DNA of 64,000 nucleotides, from NCBI RefSeq assembly GCF_031143425.1, contig NC_090448.1, forward strand, positions 529,684,313 through 529,748,312. The letters run 5' to 3'. The notes under the pieces are model-generated. The model was not told where the DNA came from and searched no databases. It saw only the letters and a list, made by a program, of their open reading frames with translations. This document shows, piece after piece, positions 23,210 through 34,057 of this stretch. The stretch is from Pleurodeles waltl (Eukaryota; Chordata; Amphibia; Caudata; Salamandridae). Both the position numbers and the translations under genes were made by a program. The stretch's first letter is position 1. The number at the start of each line of letters is the position of its first letter.

Positions 23210-24466
23210 AGAGGTACTGATACAGCTTTTCCTTGTTTGCCCACCGTCCAACAGTCTTTTTACATTAAAAAACCACTTACATTCTATGAAACCTTATAAC
23301 ACAACCTTGCGCAGCAGCACCTCATGAGACGGTGTGAAAAAGGTAAGCATACTACACATTTGTTGGAGTATTTGTGGCAACAAGAACAACAAGTTCTTCT
23401 GCAGCTTTGTTGTCATGTGTGTATCCCTACACAGTGCTTTCTGTGGCATTTGCATATATATCTATATTTGCTTATGACCCAGCTGAACAACTTTGTTACT
23501 GTAAAGTTCATAAAACAGCAAGGCAGAATCCCTTCTGTCATTGACAAAACTTAAATGCAGAACATCCAAAACCGTGGGCAATACTTACTGGTAAATAATT
23601 AATACAATTAACATAACTGTAGCAATACATGCCACCAGTATAGTCCTCACACTTGCACATACCCAGAAACTCCTCTGTAGCCTCAATTTCTATTGTAGTC
23701 AATACTCACTCCTGGATAGGTGTGAGATCAAGATCGACTGTGGAGCCAACCCTGCCACTTTGCAGTATTTATTTGTTGCAATATGTTTTCCCTAATCGTA
23801 TGGTGTTGGCCATATCACTTTTTTTACAGTCTTCTGCTGCACGTTTACCACTTTCTCCCACATGTCTTTCTTTGCCACACAATGAATCATTTGGCCCCAA
23901 AGAGGAAGAACTCAAACATCAAGATGTCTTCTACTAATATCTCTAGTTCTTTCCTCAAGAATATGGCCTTCTACTTTCAGCAGGTGCTGAGGTTTTTACC
24001 ATACAAAAAAAGAACTTGAAATAATTATCAAGCATAGTTTTGATTGACAAACAACAAATACATGCAGGTGACCCAAAACATGCTGTTGTTTCCTACTTAA
24101 ACACACATTCATATTATGTTTGTACACAAAATTTGGGATTTCTCCATTTAAGTGCTGGTATACTCCTGCTTCCCAACATTTAGGGACTATGCAAGTGAGA
24201 GATGTAGACAAACTGTTGAAACACATTGCCGGGTATTCACAAAGGTAAATATAAACATAAGTAAATGTATATGTGTACATTTACTCTTACACTATGTAGT
24301 ACATTTATTATGATGTACCATAAAGTGTAGGTTTACATTTCTCCACTCCTTGAATTCAAGTGTAAAATTATTACTTAAAACCTTTTACAGATAAGCATGT
24401 ATCTTCACCACTGGGTTGGAGATCACCTTATGGTAAAGTACAGGGAACAGTTTAAAAGGGTATTAA

Positions 24467-26684
24467 TGTAGGAGGCTGGCCTGATTTGTAGTGGGTACCA
24501 AAGGTACTTACACCTTATACCAGGTCCAGTTATCCCTTATTAGTGAAATGTAGTCAGTGTCTAGAAGCTGGGCTGTCTAGAGGTATATGTAGGCAGAGCA
24601 GCCAAGGCTGAACTAGGAGACATGCAAAGCTCTTGCAATACCACTGCAGTCACACAGTACTCACACATATGAAAGACAATACTCAGTGTTACAAAAATAA
24701 AGGTACCTTATTTTAGCAACACAGTGCCAAAAATACCTTAGAGACTATAATGCCTTAGGCGGTAAGTATTATACACAATATATACACTAGTAACCAAAAA
24801 AAGGTAAGCACACAGTCAGAAAGCAGTGCAAATAGTGAAAATCGCAATAGATTGTAATCGGCCTAGGGGGAACACAAACCATATGCTAAAATAGTGGAAT
24901 GCGAAAGTCGGTTTCCCACCTAGGCAACTGTAGTGTGTAGAGGGGCGCTGGGAGTGTAAGAAAACACCAAAGGTAAATAATAGACCCAAACCCAGAGCCC
25001 AGGAAAACAGGAGTAAATCACAGTAAATTTCCTAAAACACACAAGATGTTGTGATAGATTATGCAAGAACCAGAAGAGACTGCAAGACACCAATGATGGA
25101 TTCATGGACCTGAAGACCTGTGGAAGAAGGGGACCAAGTTCAAGAAGCACTGAAGAGTCCAGGGAGAACAGGAGCCCCTGCTCACCCGGATGAAGGTGCA
25201 AAAGAAGAACCACCAGTGAGAAGACAAAGGCGGTCATTCTGACCGCGGCGGTCGCCGCCCGCCAAGCGGTTCCCGCCGAAAGACCGCACCGCGGTCAAAA
25301 GACCGCGGCGGCCATTCCGGCTTTCCCGCTGGGCCGGCGGGCGACCGCCAGAAGACCGCCGGCCGGCCCAGCGGGAAAGCCCCTTCAACAATAATGCCGG
25401 CTCCGAATGGTGCCGGCGGAGTTGAAGGGGTGCGACGGGTGCAGTGGCACCCGTCGCGATTTTCAGTGTCTGCAAAGCAGACACTGAAAATCTTTATGGG
25501 GCCCTGTTAGGGGGCCCCTGCACTGCCCATGCCAGTGGCATGGGCAGTGCAGGGGCCCCCAGGGGCCCCACGGCACCCGTTCCCGCCATCCTGGGTCTGG
25601 CGGTGGACACCGCCAGAAACAGGCTGGCGGGAAGGGGGTCGGAATCCCCATGGCGGTGCTGCAAGCAGCGCCGCCATGGCGGATTCCTTGGGCCAGGGGA
25701 AAACCGGAGGGAAACCGCTGGTTCCCTTTTTCTGACCGCGGCTTTACCGCCGCGGTCAGAATAGCCCAGGAAGCACCGCCAGCCTGTTGGCGGTGCTTCC
25801 GCCGACCTCCGCCATGGCGGTCATGGACCGCCAGGGTCAGAATGACCCCCAAAGTCTGTATTGCACCAAAGAAGACAGATGCGGGTTCCTGGTTGGTGCA
25901 GAAGATGTTCCATGCCGGATGGATGAATGCTGTCTGGTTTGCATCGCTGGATTCTGCCAACAAGACTTGGCACACTCAAAGCTCACGGTTAGCGGAAAAT
26001 GGTGCTGCCCGGGACCAGGACGGACCTGGTGGCCTCTACTCAGGAGGGGGAAACAGAGGGGGCTCTCAGCAAGTCAGAGAGCCCTCAGAAGACCATGCAG
26101 CATGCACAAGAGTCCCACAGCACTGGACAAAGAAGGTGCAAGTGGAGGCCAATGCAGCACGACACAAAGGGATCCCACGCCCCCGGAGTACAACTCAGGA
26201 AGCTGTGTGTCGCAGGAAGAAGTGCTAGGGGCCTAAACTGTGCTGTGCGTGATGAACTGGTGCAGTGAAAATGGCTGTGAAATAGTGCATGTACTATTTC
26301 ACACAAGCTGCAAAGGCAGTCCTGTAGAAGCCTTTGCATGGGCTCCCTATGGGTGGCGAAAGAAATACTATAGCCCATAGGGATCTCCTGGAATCTCAAT
26401 GCCCCGGGTATCTAGGTACCATATACTAGAGACTTATAAGGGGTGACAACTATGCCAATTTGGAGTGAAATACTGGGAGAGCATGGCCACTAGGGTCCTA
26501 GTTAGCAGGACTCCAGTGACACAGTCAAGCATACTGACAAAAACAGAGAAACATACTGACAAGTAGGCCACACACCATAAGCACTAGGGTCCTGGCTAGC
26601 AGGATCCCAGGGACACAGTCAAACACACTGACGAACAGGCAAAAAATGGGGGTAACCATGCTAGAAAGAGGTTACTTCCTCACA
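24467..26684 (+). mobile_element. Second copy of the solo LTR, with nested insertion
   Basis: Same TG..CA LTR as 15573-17168, carried by the duplication. The left TSD ATTAA (24462-24466) is intact; the right one reads AATAA (26685-26689), one base changed. Length is 2,218 bp because a 621-bp element plus its 4-base duplication sits inside at 25230. Non-inserted parts match copy 1 closely. Confidence 0.85.
25230..25850. mobile_element. GC-rich foldback/MITE-like element made of serial hairpins
   Basis: Absent from the equivalent site in copy 1, so its ends are exact: it is flanked by AAAG (25226-25229 and 25851-25854). Ends are inverted (GCGGTCATTCTGACC against GGTCAGAATGACCCCC). Between them lies a chain of perfect inverted repeats: 20-base arms near 25319-25338/25363-25382; 10-base arms at about 25382-25391/25422-25431; 11-base arms flanking AGTG near 25432-25457; 14-base arms near 25463-25493; and 25-base arms with a one-base loop at 25510-25534/25536-25560. 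The right part repeats CCGCGGTC-type blocks. There is no real coding frame. The GGGGGTCATT..-like ends resemble the Harbinger ends nearby, but the TSD is not the usual TAA. Confidence 0.85.
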
Positions 26685-27817
26685 AATAATGTTTAAAAAA
26701 ATAGTTAAAGTGTTTTTAAGCTAAATGTTATTATTCATTAAAATGTTTATTTAAATGTAGGACAAAATGATTAAAAAAAATGCTACATCATTACTAACTG
26801 AAATCTGAATCAACTATTTAATATTCTGAATATAATAAACTCATCTGAAATTATTTATTTTAATATTTCAAATAAAACAATTCCCACCTTAGATAAATGT
26901 TCAGATTTATGTATTATGTTGTAAACATTACTATGGTAGGAAGTAATTTAACTAATGTAATTTTTTTTAAGTTACAATAAGCGTACATTTAGAAAAGGTT
27001 ATTAACACATTTTATAGTAAATTATGAATTATGTGTTATTTATACATTATTATGCTAACATTAAGCTACAATGGTTTATGTTTTAAAAAGGTTGACATAA
27101 GTTCATTTAATTTAACATTAGTTCCTATGGGGCTTTATTTTCAGTCCGTGCCTCCATTGTTTTCTAAGGGAGTGTATTGCAGTACTGGAGCACATTACTT
27201 CTGTCTTGGGTTCTTTTGGCTGTAGTAAGTTTTGAAGAGCAACTTATGAATAGTTCTGAAATTGGTGGGGGACAGGGCAAGTGGCAAGGCACATTGCACC
27301 AGCTACAAGCTGATTGCGTTCACTGCCAGTCTACATCTTCCCAGTATGGTCAGAATGTTATCCAATTCTAAAATATTTGGATACTAGCATTGCTCTAGCA
27401 GCACATAGGAGGTAGTCAGTGGAAGCTAGTGGAAGATGGGGGACTCTGCTCCATCTCCCTCTAAACACTGTGGCCTGCAACAGATATTTGGTAGGAGGGT
27501 GCATGCTAGAGTCGCTCAAGGAGTCTAGGAATCAGGCTAGTTCTTGTGGGTCATTAAAATCTGTTGCTGTTCAGTAACTGCCTCTTCTCCACATCAAACA
27601 TTAAGGGGGTCATTACAAGATTGGCGGTAAAAGCCGCCTACCGCCATATAGAAGACCACCAATACACCGCCGCAGCCGCGGAATTCCGCCACAGCTATTA
27701 TGACCCACATCTTGAAATCCGACAAACTTCAGACACCCACACAAGTCCGCCACACCAAAGGTCAGTGATAAACTGGCGAAAACAAAACCTCTGTCACGCC
27801 AACAGAAACAGCCTCCA

Positions 27818-28000
27818 GCGCATGCACCTGCACCCAAAGCCACAAAAGTTACACCTCCTACAACCACCTCCTCTTCCTCCACTCCCAGACGCCCTCCAGC
27901 TACCCGTCCCAGTGTACCTAAGAAACACTTCCTGACCAAGCTTGACCTCTTTCCCACCCCCCCTCCAATTCATAGGTCCCATACTAGCACCTCAGCCTAA
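27818..28000 (+). pseudogene. C-terminal end of Harbinger Myb-like protein 2 (copy 2)
   Basis: A 60-codon open stretch ends at TAA 27998-28000 and encodes a Thr/Ser/Pro-rich tail with VPKKHFLTKLDLFPTP. The same tail, VPKKLFLSTIDLFPTP, ends the frame at 59274 in element B. Everything upstream was removed by the deletion. The conserved basic-hydrophobic motif at the extreme C-terminus of an otherwise low-complexity region suggests a functional peptide. Confidence 0.7.
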
Positions 28001-28100
28001 ACATCTCCGGTACCAGTGGTGCCTGTTAGAGGTATGTGGAGTGCACCGGGCACCAGGGCAGCCAGTGTGACACGGAGCCACAGCACAGCCAGTCCCCCCC

Positions 28101-28553
28101 GTGAAGCATCAGAAGTTGGACAGTGCCCGGCGGGAGTGGGAGAAGACTCCAGCCAGCAAAGCCGCTCACAAGGGTCCCGAGGGGAGTGTCCACTCAGCTG
28201 TGTGTCCTCCCAAGGTGGGGAAGGGGCAGAAGAAATCACCAAAGTCTGGGAAGAGCAGCAAGGCAGAGAAGACCGCCATCATCCCCGCTGCCCAGGAGGC
28301 CACCGCCAGCCCCATCGTCAGTGGCCAGGAGGCCACCACCAGAGTCAGTGCCCAGGAGGGCAGCCCCATCGTCACTGGCCAGGAGGCCACCGCCAGAGTC
28401 AGTGCCCAGGAGGGCAGCCCCATCGTCACTGGCCAGGAGCCCACCGCCAGAGTCAGTGCCCAGGAGGCCACCGCCAGAGTCAGTGCCCGGGAGGGCAGCC
28501 CCATCATCAGTGGCCAGGAGGCCACCGCCAGCCACAGCCCAACTGCCCAGTAG
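28101..28553 (+). CDS. Repeat-rich ORF, Harbinger 3' module (copy 2)
   Basis: A 150-codon plus frame: a Lys-rich start (KVGKGQKKSPKSGKSSKAEK), then near-identical repeats of ATARVSAQEGSPIVTGQE, encoded by 54-base units. In element B the equivalent position codes for Lys-rich PAAARKGKE units followed by SGQLSEAAGDGLEPPPTT repeats. The layout (basic part, then repeats of acidic or Pro/Thr type) is the same while the repeat sequence differs entirely. No family recognised. It may be an extra exon or a separate small gene, or the frame may be open only because repeat units are multiples of three. Confidence 0.4.
   Translation: MKHQKLDSARREWEKTPASKAAHKGPEGSVHSAVCPPKVGKGQKKSPKSGKSSKAEKTAIIPAAQEATASPIVSGQEATTRVSAQEGSPIVTGQEATARVSAQEGSPIVTGQEPTARVSAQEATARVSAREGSPIISGQEATASHSPTAQ
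28311..28530 (+). repeat. 54-bp minisatellite
   Basis: AGAGTC marker positions 28341, 28395 and 28449 give a 54-base period, then a 27-base half unit (28476). The unit is a multiple of three, so the coding frame survives copy-number change. Confidence 0.8.
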
Positions 28554-28555
28554 GG

Positions 28556-28660
28556 CCCCGGCAGCCACAGCCCAGCTGCCCAATGAAGGACCGCCAGCCA
28601 CAGCTCAGCTGCCCAATGAAGGACCGCCAGCCCCAGCCCAGCTGGGCAATGAAGGACCAC
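28556..28660 (+). repeat. 33-bp minisatellite
   Basis: About three units of a CAGCTGCCCAATGAAGGACC-type 33-base repeat, also a multiple of three. Confidence 0.75.
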
Positions 28661-28664
28661 CATG

Positions 28665-29277
28665 GCAAGAACCGCTGAACAGGGCAAGCACCGCTGAACA
28701 GGGCAAAGATCGCCGTGGCAAGCACCGCTGAACAGGTCAGACACTGCAAACTCAAGCACCGCTGAACAGGGCAAGCACTGCTGAACAGGGCAAAGACCGC
28801 CATGGCAAGCACCGCTGAACAGGGCAAGCTCCGCTGAACAGGGTAAAGACCGCTGAACAGGGCAAAGACCGCCATGGCAAGCACCGCTGAACAGGTCAGA
28901 GACTGCAAACTCAAGCACCGCTGAACAGGGCAAGCACCGCTGAACAGGGCAAAGACCACCATGGCAAGCACCGCTGAACAGGGCAAGCGCCGCTGAACAG
29001 GGCAAAGACCACTGAACAGGGCAAAGACTGACTTGGCAAGCACCGCTGAACAGGTCAGACACTGCAAACTCAAGCACCGCTGAACAGGGCAAGCACCGCT
29101 GAACAGGGCAAAGACCGCCATGGCAAGCACTGCTGAACAGGTCAGGCACTGCAAACTCAAGCACCGCTGAACAGGGCAAAGACCGCTGAACAGGGCAAAG
29201 ACCGCCATGGCAAGCACCGCTGAACAGGGCAAAGACCGCTGAACAGGCCAAGGACCGCCAACTCAAGCACCGCTAGC
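28665..29277 (+). repeat. Complex minisatellite of CACCGCTGAACAGGGCAA units
   Basis: About 600 bases of mixed units sharing CCGCTGAACAGG, with alternates such as AAGACCGCCATGGCAAG and CAGACACTGCAAACTCAAG, arranged in higher-order blocks of roughly 130-180 bases. Long minus-strand ORFs (for example 28166-29266) are a by-product of this repeat, not a gene. Confidence 0.8.
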
Positions 29278-29329
29278 CCATGAGCGGCAGGGCCAGTGAC
29301 GGAACTGGGACCGTCACGGGGAGAGTGAT

Positions 29330-29525
29330 GCACTCTGGGCACCAGTCCCCCTCCAGAACCAGTGGAGACATGCATCCACTCCATCTGTCCTTAACAGGAT
29401 GAAGCACTCTGGGCACCAGTCCCCCTCCAGCACCAGTGGAGACATGCATCCACTCTGTCTGTCCTTCACAGGATGAAGCACTCTGGGCACCAGTCCCCCT
29501 CCAGAACCAGTGGAGACTGTTATCC
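29330..29525 (+). repeat. 74-bp tandem repeat
   Basis: GCACTCTGGGCACCAGTCCC at 29330, 29404 and 29478: exact 74-base spacing, nearly three units. A related block in element B occurs once or twice around 60395-60560. Confidence 0.85.
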
Positions 29526-29825
29526 ACTTGAGAGACTGTGGCTTTGCACCCCCCAGGATGGTACAGTGGGCAACCCACCCACTGTAGAGACTTGAGAGAC
29601 TGTGGCTTTGCACTCCCCAGGATGGTACAGTGGGCAGCCCACCCACTGTAGAGACTTGAGAGACTGTGGCTTTGCACTCCCCAGGATGGTACAGTGGGCA
29701 ACCCACCCACTGTAGAGATTTGAGAAACTGTGGCTTTGCACTCCCCAGGATGGTCCAGTGGGCAACCCACCCACTGTAAAGACTTGTGAGACTGTGGCTT
29801 TGCACTCCCCAGGATACATCAATGG
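29526..29825 (+). repeat. 64-bp tandem repeat, about five units
   Basis: GAGAGACTGTGGCTTTGCA-type starts at 29530, 29594, 29658, 29722 and 29786: constant 64-base spacing. The same core occurs in element B near 60350 and 60570-60660 with fewer copies. Confidence 0.88.
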
Positions 29826-30699
29826 GCATGGAGCCCCCTCGTGGATCTGGTGTGGTGCACTCATCCGGCTGAGGTGCCCCCCCTTCCCTTCCCCCTGAGG
29901 TGCCTGTTGTATTTCTATCTGATGCCCCGGCAGTGTTCTCTCCGTTTTGATCAGGTATCTGATGTGGGCCTCGCCCATGCATTTTGGGCCCAGTGGTCCA
30001 CGGACAATGAATGGTGCATTACCTGCACTACTAATCGTGATGTATATTTTGTTGAATGTGTATATATATCTGTATATATTTGCTTCCTGTATTTTGATAT
30101 ATTACAATGGTTGAACTCATTTCCTTTTGTCTTTGCATTCTTCCGGGGGGTTGGGGGTTGTTACTGTAATGTTTGGATATGCATTGGTGTGTGTGTTGTA
30201 GTAGGTGAGGGTCGGGGTGGGGGTGCAGCGTGTGTGTGTCCCTGACTTTTGCCTCCCCCTCCCCTATGTCGTAGGTGCACTACTCACTGTTGTCTTCGGC
30301 GCTGGCGTTGATGATGGTCGTATAGGAGCAGGAAGACAATTGCAGGGAGAATTTGGAGTTCCGGTTCCATGGTGTCCTCCTTCCTCGTGGAGAGTGTAGA
30401 GGTGAGCGTTTTCCCTTTGAAATGGCTGTTTCCGCCGTGTTTTTATCCACGGTGAATCCACCCCGGAAAAGGTGGCGGATTGGTAGGTTGTGATACTGTG
30501 GGCGGTACATTGTCTCCCGCCTGTCTGTTGGCTGTGACCGCCGCGCTGTTTGTCTGTACCACCGTGGGGGTCTGAGTGTTAAAGTGGCTGTGTTTGTTGG
30601 CGGTTTCCGCCACGGTCATAATTCTCATTTTTTTACCGCCGGCCTGTTTGCGGTCTTACCGCCGCTTTAACACCGTCCGCCAGGGTTGTAATGACCCCC
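29826..30699 (+). other. 3' non-coding end of copy-2 Harbinger
   Basis: No ORF of note. The last 250 bases are rich in CCGCC/GGCGG words (subterminal motifs likely recognised by the Myb or nuclease proteins) and end with TTGTAATGACCCCC. Equivalent to 60900-61534 in element B. Confidence 0.6.
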
Positions 30700-30702
30700 T
30701 AA

Positions 30703-31640
30703 GTCTTTGTATGTCAGGAGGGAGGAAAGCTACACCCTTTTCCCATCCAACATGTCCAAAACAGCTATATCTTCAGATGAATTAACTTGCAAAGACTGAT
30801 ACTGAATTTTCCAAGTGTTTGACACCTTGTCCAGAATAACAGAAGGAGGAACCACAAACCATTTCATTTGTCAAATACAGAAGTAACAACTCTAGACTAT
30901 GAAGTAGGATTACTTATTGACTGCACAGATTGTTTAATTTATGGATGTCTTATATTTTGTATGAAGATATTTTGAAAGAACATGGTCGTGGGGGAGGAGT
31001 CATGCCACTGCCCAAGATGCCTTTGAGCACAGCGGCGGTTGGAGAGAAAAAGAGACCACTACTGCAGACGCTACCGTCACGGCCATGAAAGGAGGATGGA
31101 GCTGGGAAGGTCACATACTCTAGCACTTCCAACTCCACTCTGGCGATCCTGTATCACCCTTACTTGCGACAGAGACCCCTCTGATCTTCCGCGAGGTGCC
31201 ATGCTTGCAGAGGGCGCTTCCTTTTCTGCAATGATCCCAATGCCCCTGGTGAGGCCTGGTCCCTCTCGAGTGCCACAGGCAACTCAGGTGAGTGCATTTG
31301 TGGCAGGGGTGCCCCACTTCACTTGCTTTCCCCCAGATGTGCTGCCTGAAAATACATATGCCTACTGTGATGGCCTGTGCTGCAGAACCCTCTCCTCCTT
31401 TCTGAGGATGGCTGCCCCTCTCCAGTTGTAATTGAAATCAATAGTCCTAGACACCCGAGTCTTTTCATGTTTCATCTGAGACTTCGTGGGTGCTAAATTC
31501 TTACTCTTGCTCCATCAAACCCTTATCTCCTAGGGTGGGCCTCTCTCTACGGCCATGCCACTGATGCTGGTATGAGCCCACTACTGGCTAGACTGCTGAG
31601 GACTTTCTGATCTGTCCTCCCACCGGCAGGCCCATATAAA
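30703..31640. other. Flank and 5' region of old LINE-C
   Basis: After the Harbinger end there are about 280 unassigned bases. From about 30985 there is a G-rich start with CCCAAGATGCC near 31011, then small plus ORFs; this may be the 5' region of LINE-C, whose ORF1 remnant lies downstream. The assignment is tentative. Confidence 0.35.
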
Positions 31641-32215
31641 GACCCTCCTAGACCATGGGATCATATCTGACCTTTCTCAACGGCTCTGCTTTCCTGTGCC
31701 GGAATACTCCTGGTCTGCCGATCTACAACTGTGGTTGACCTGGTCTCCATACAGAGACATTACTGGCCCTCATTGTTGGGTTTGGCAAACCCTGGCCACC
31801 CTCCACGGTGGCAAACCCTGGCAGCCCCTCAGCGGTCCAATGATGGTGACCAGAAAGCACTCCAGACCTCTTCTTTTTACTGAAGTGGTGGCTGCTGGTA
31901 ATCAATCTCCCACCCCTTCACCAACTGCAGCTGAGGCCACATCTGACACTCATCTGGAATCCATTCTTAAAGAAGTTACTTACACTGGAACACGTCCCTC
32001 TGCCATGGATGAGAAACTTACTGATCTTAACTAGGATATGAAAAGCATCAAAACAGACATAGGGCTCTTTCATGCTTGAGTGGACTCCCTGGACCAGGTC
32101 TGCACTGTCGCAGAGGACAAGCTGACAAACTTGGAGAATACCCTTCAGGACATTTGGTGCATCAAACAAAAACTCACTGACATTATTTCTAAAAATACAG
32201 GGTTGTCCTGCAACC
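31641..32215 (+). pseudogene. LINE-C ORF1 remnant (coiled coil)
   Basis: In the frame of 31696-32034 and beyond, the sequence reads HLESILKEVTYTG, MDEKLTDLN, then after a stop DMKSIKTDIGLFHA, a second stop, and DSLDQVCTVAEDKLTNLEN. The heptad spacing of hydrophobic residues is that of an L1-type ORF1 coiled coil. Two in-frame stops occur (TAG near 32033, TGA near 32078). It is cut at about 32215, where C-rich sequence and a separate element begin. Family assignment rests on position upstream of the LINE-C ORF2 and on the coiled-coil pattern. Confidence 0.5.
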
Positions 32216-32240
32216 CCCCCCCTTGAAATACAGAGTACTG

Positions 32241-33453
32241 TGTGAGGGAACAGGGAATAACTGCAAATGGCTGCCTTTACAGACTCCTGACATAATTAAG
32301 GTCTATGCTGAACGCTACCTGGAAAGGGAAAGAGAACCACAGAGGAGAAAAGGGGCAGAGACTAGGCCAACACTGACAGAAGGGTCAAAAGAGAGAAAGG
32401 ACACAGAGAGACAAGGAAAAGGGGGAGGCAGAGAGGGGAAACAAAAGTGACAACAGACTACCACTTGCAGGAGGACGAGGGCGGATATTGAAAAGAAAAG
32501 AGATTGAGGACGCCAGCAAGGTAAGGAAGGAGAACAGCAAGGCAGTGGAGAGAACTCTATTGGGAGGAACTGAAGGCGAGATAAGACCTGCCCAGTGAGG
32601 AGCGCCCACACCAATCCCAGGGGAGTGAGGAAGCCAGAGGAGACCGGATTGTTTGACCACCTGGTAAGCAGTAGAAGCAGACGAAGCAGTAGAGGAATAC
32701 GGCTCAAGCAGATGACGGAAGGAGAGAAGGATTGGTTAGAAGGCTGGTGGATGCTGAAAGCAGTCCTGAAGCAGCCTGCATCAACTCAGAAGAGTTGTGG
32801 CAGACTGGGTGAGTGTTGGTTAACCCGGCGCAAGGAAAAGGGAGGGAGGAGGGCAGTGGAGGAACGTTTTTTTACGTCCTCTTCACTCTCTTGTCGACCT
32901 ACCTCACTTTGAGAATATCATAACCCAATAACCATTAAAGTTGCACTAAGGGATGATTGTGTCCCAAGAAGGACCCGATGCCCTATTAACAGGCAAGAGC
33001 CAATCAATAGAGAGTGGGTTGCAGGACGTTAAGGAGGTGGCATGGGAATGGGACTACTATCCCTTTATCAAAAGCATGCTCACAAAACAAAGACAGGCTT
33101 AAGGATAGCCAGGAACTGAACCCTACATTCCTGAGAGATATACAGGAGTTAATATATGCAATATACTAACCTGGTTTTATTTTGTCTTTTCTTTTCTTGA
33201 GGATGCTTGTGGCTTTGTCTCAGTACACCGGAAAGGAAGAAGAAGGACCCTGTTGAAACTCTGGAGGGGACGCTATTCTAACCACTGAGTGAATTGAGTG
33301 AAGAGACATTGATTTTTGCACACTGCGGAAGTCCTCCCTTACAAATGTTTTTGTTACCCTTTTTGTTTTTTTCTCTCTTCCTTTAAAGCAAATCATAATT
33401 TGCAGATTCTAAAACCCTCCTAAAATTTCCATCAGGCCCTCCACAAACTCACA
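32241..33453 (+). mobile_element. Possible solo LTR, 1.2 kb
   Basis: The segment starts TGTGAGGG and ends CTCACA, giving short inverted TGTGAG/CTCACA termini, and it interrupts LINE-C. The interior is purine-rich with no pol. A convincing TSD was not found, so the ends could be wrong. Confidence 0.35.
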
Positions 33454-34042
33454 GTATGTGGGCTCACCACCCGTATTAGTCTGTGACCACCATGCCTTGC
33501 CCCATTATCGCCTGCCTCCTCCAACTTGGAGGCTTGCAAACATGTTCCATACAACTTGGTTGGTCACTGGATCTATGTTGCAGTAGATCTCTCCCTGGAC
33601 ACCAAAATTCCTGGCACAGTGTCCCCAGCTGCAAAAATGAGAAATCAAGCACATGTTACTAGAACCTATCATTATGTGTCTCGCAATCGATGGGTACTCA
33701 AAAGACTTTAACAACGCACAAGAACTAGCCTGATTCCTGAACTCCTTTACCGATTTTAGCATGAATACCTTCTGTTCTCACCACATGGACATGGATGGAG
33801 AAGCCATCCTGCGCCCTGATCCACCTCGCCATGGATGTCCGCAGAACTGGCCTTTTTGAAAACCACAAGACCAGGAAAAACTGATAAAAACCATACAGGA
33901 GCTGACCCACTCTGATGAGGACAGGGACAAATCTAGATCTTCTCTGAAACCGGCTCTGTTCGGGCTGACAATCATGACATGCCCCCCTCCCTTAATGAGA
34001 TCTAGAAAACCCCTCTGCAACTTCCTGCACCCAGATGGAGCT
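33454..34042. other. Unassigned sequence left of L1 no. 2
   Basis: No recognisable domain. It may be the continuation of LINE-C, since LINE-C ORF2 resumes on the far side of L1 no. 2. Confidence 0.35.
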
Positions 34043-34057
34043 AAGTAGCATACCATG
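34043..34057 (+). repeat. Left target-site duplication of L1 no. 2
   Basis: AAGTAGCATACCATG, identical to 41063-41077 directly after the poly(A). The leading A residues may partly belong to the tail. Confidence 0.92.

Larger units (their letters stand above)
23197..27813 (+). repeat. Tandem segmental duplication, copy 2 (shared part)
   Basis: Repeats 14304-18305 with few substitutions. Copy-specific events are a 621-bp insertion at 25230-25850 and the loss of the Harbinger interior after 27813. The junction with copy 1's Harbinger exon lies in a GCAGGAACCACCC stretch that also occurs in the LTR at 14304-14316, so about 13 bases could belong to either side. Confidence 0.93.
27605..30699 (+). 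mobile_element. Internally deleted Harbinger element (copy 2), both ends present
   Basis: Left end GGGGGTCATTACAA (27605) and right end TTGTAATGACCCCC (30686-30699) are perfect inverted repeats flanked by TAA (27602-27604, 30700-30702). After about 208 bases that match 18090-18305, sequence jumps at about 27813 into the end of Myb-like gene 2 and the repeat-rich 3' module. TATA box, gene 1, nuclease and promoter are gone. This is a classic non-autonomous deletion derivative that could in principle be moved by a nuclease supplied elsewhere. Confidence 0.9.

Noticed and set aside
14304..27813. The whole duplication as an assembly haplotype artefact
   Set aside because: Not excluded, but copy-specific insertion and deletion plus a microhomology junction inside unrelated elements fit a real event better; long reads would settle it.
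28166..29266. 366-codon minus ORF, the longest frame around the copy-2 Harbinger
   Set aside because: It is the complement of minisatellites; the encoded repeats (CPVQRCLPCSAVL type) merely mirror the plus-strand repeat unit and have no start or promoter logic.
28311..29825. Regularly spaced repeats as a CRISPR array
   Set aside because: Units are contiguous tandem copies without unique spacers, in a eukaryotic transposon.
29273..29982. Overlapping minus ORFs with repeated ILGSAKPQSLKSLQWVGCPL-like units
   Set aside because: Explained by the 64-bp tandem repeat read across three frames.
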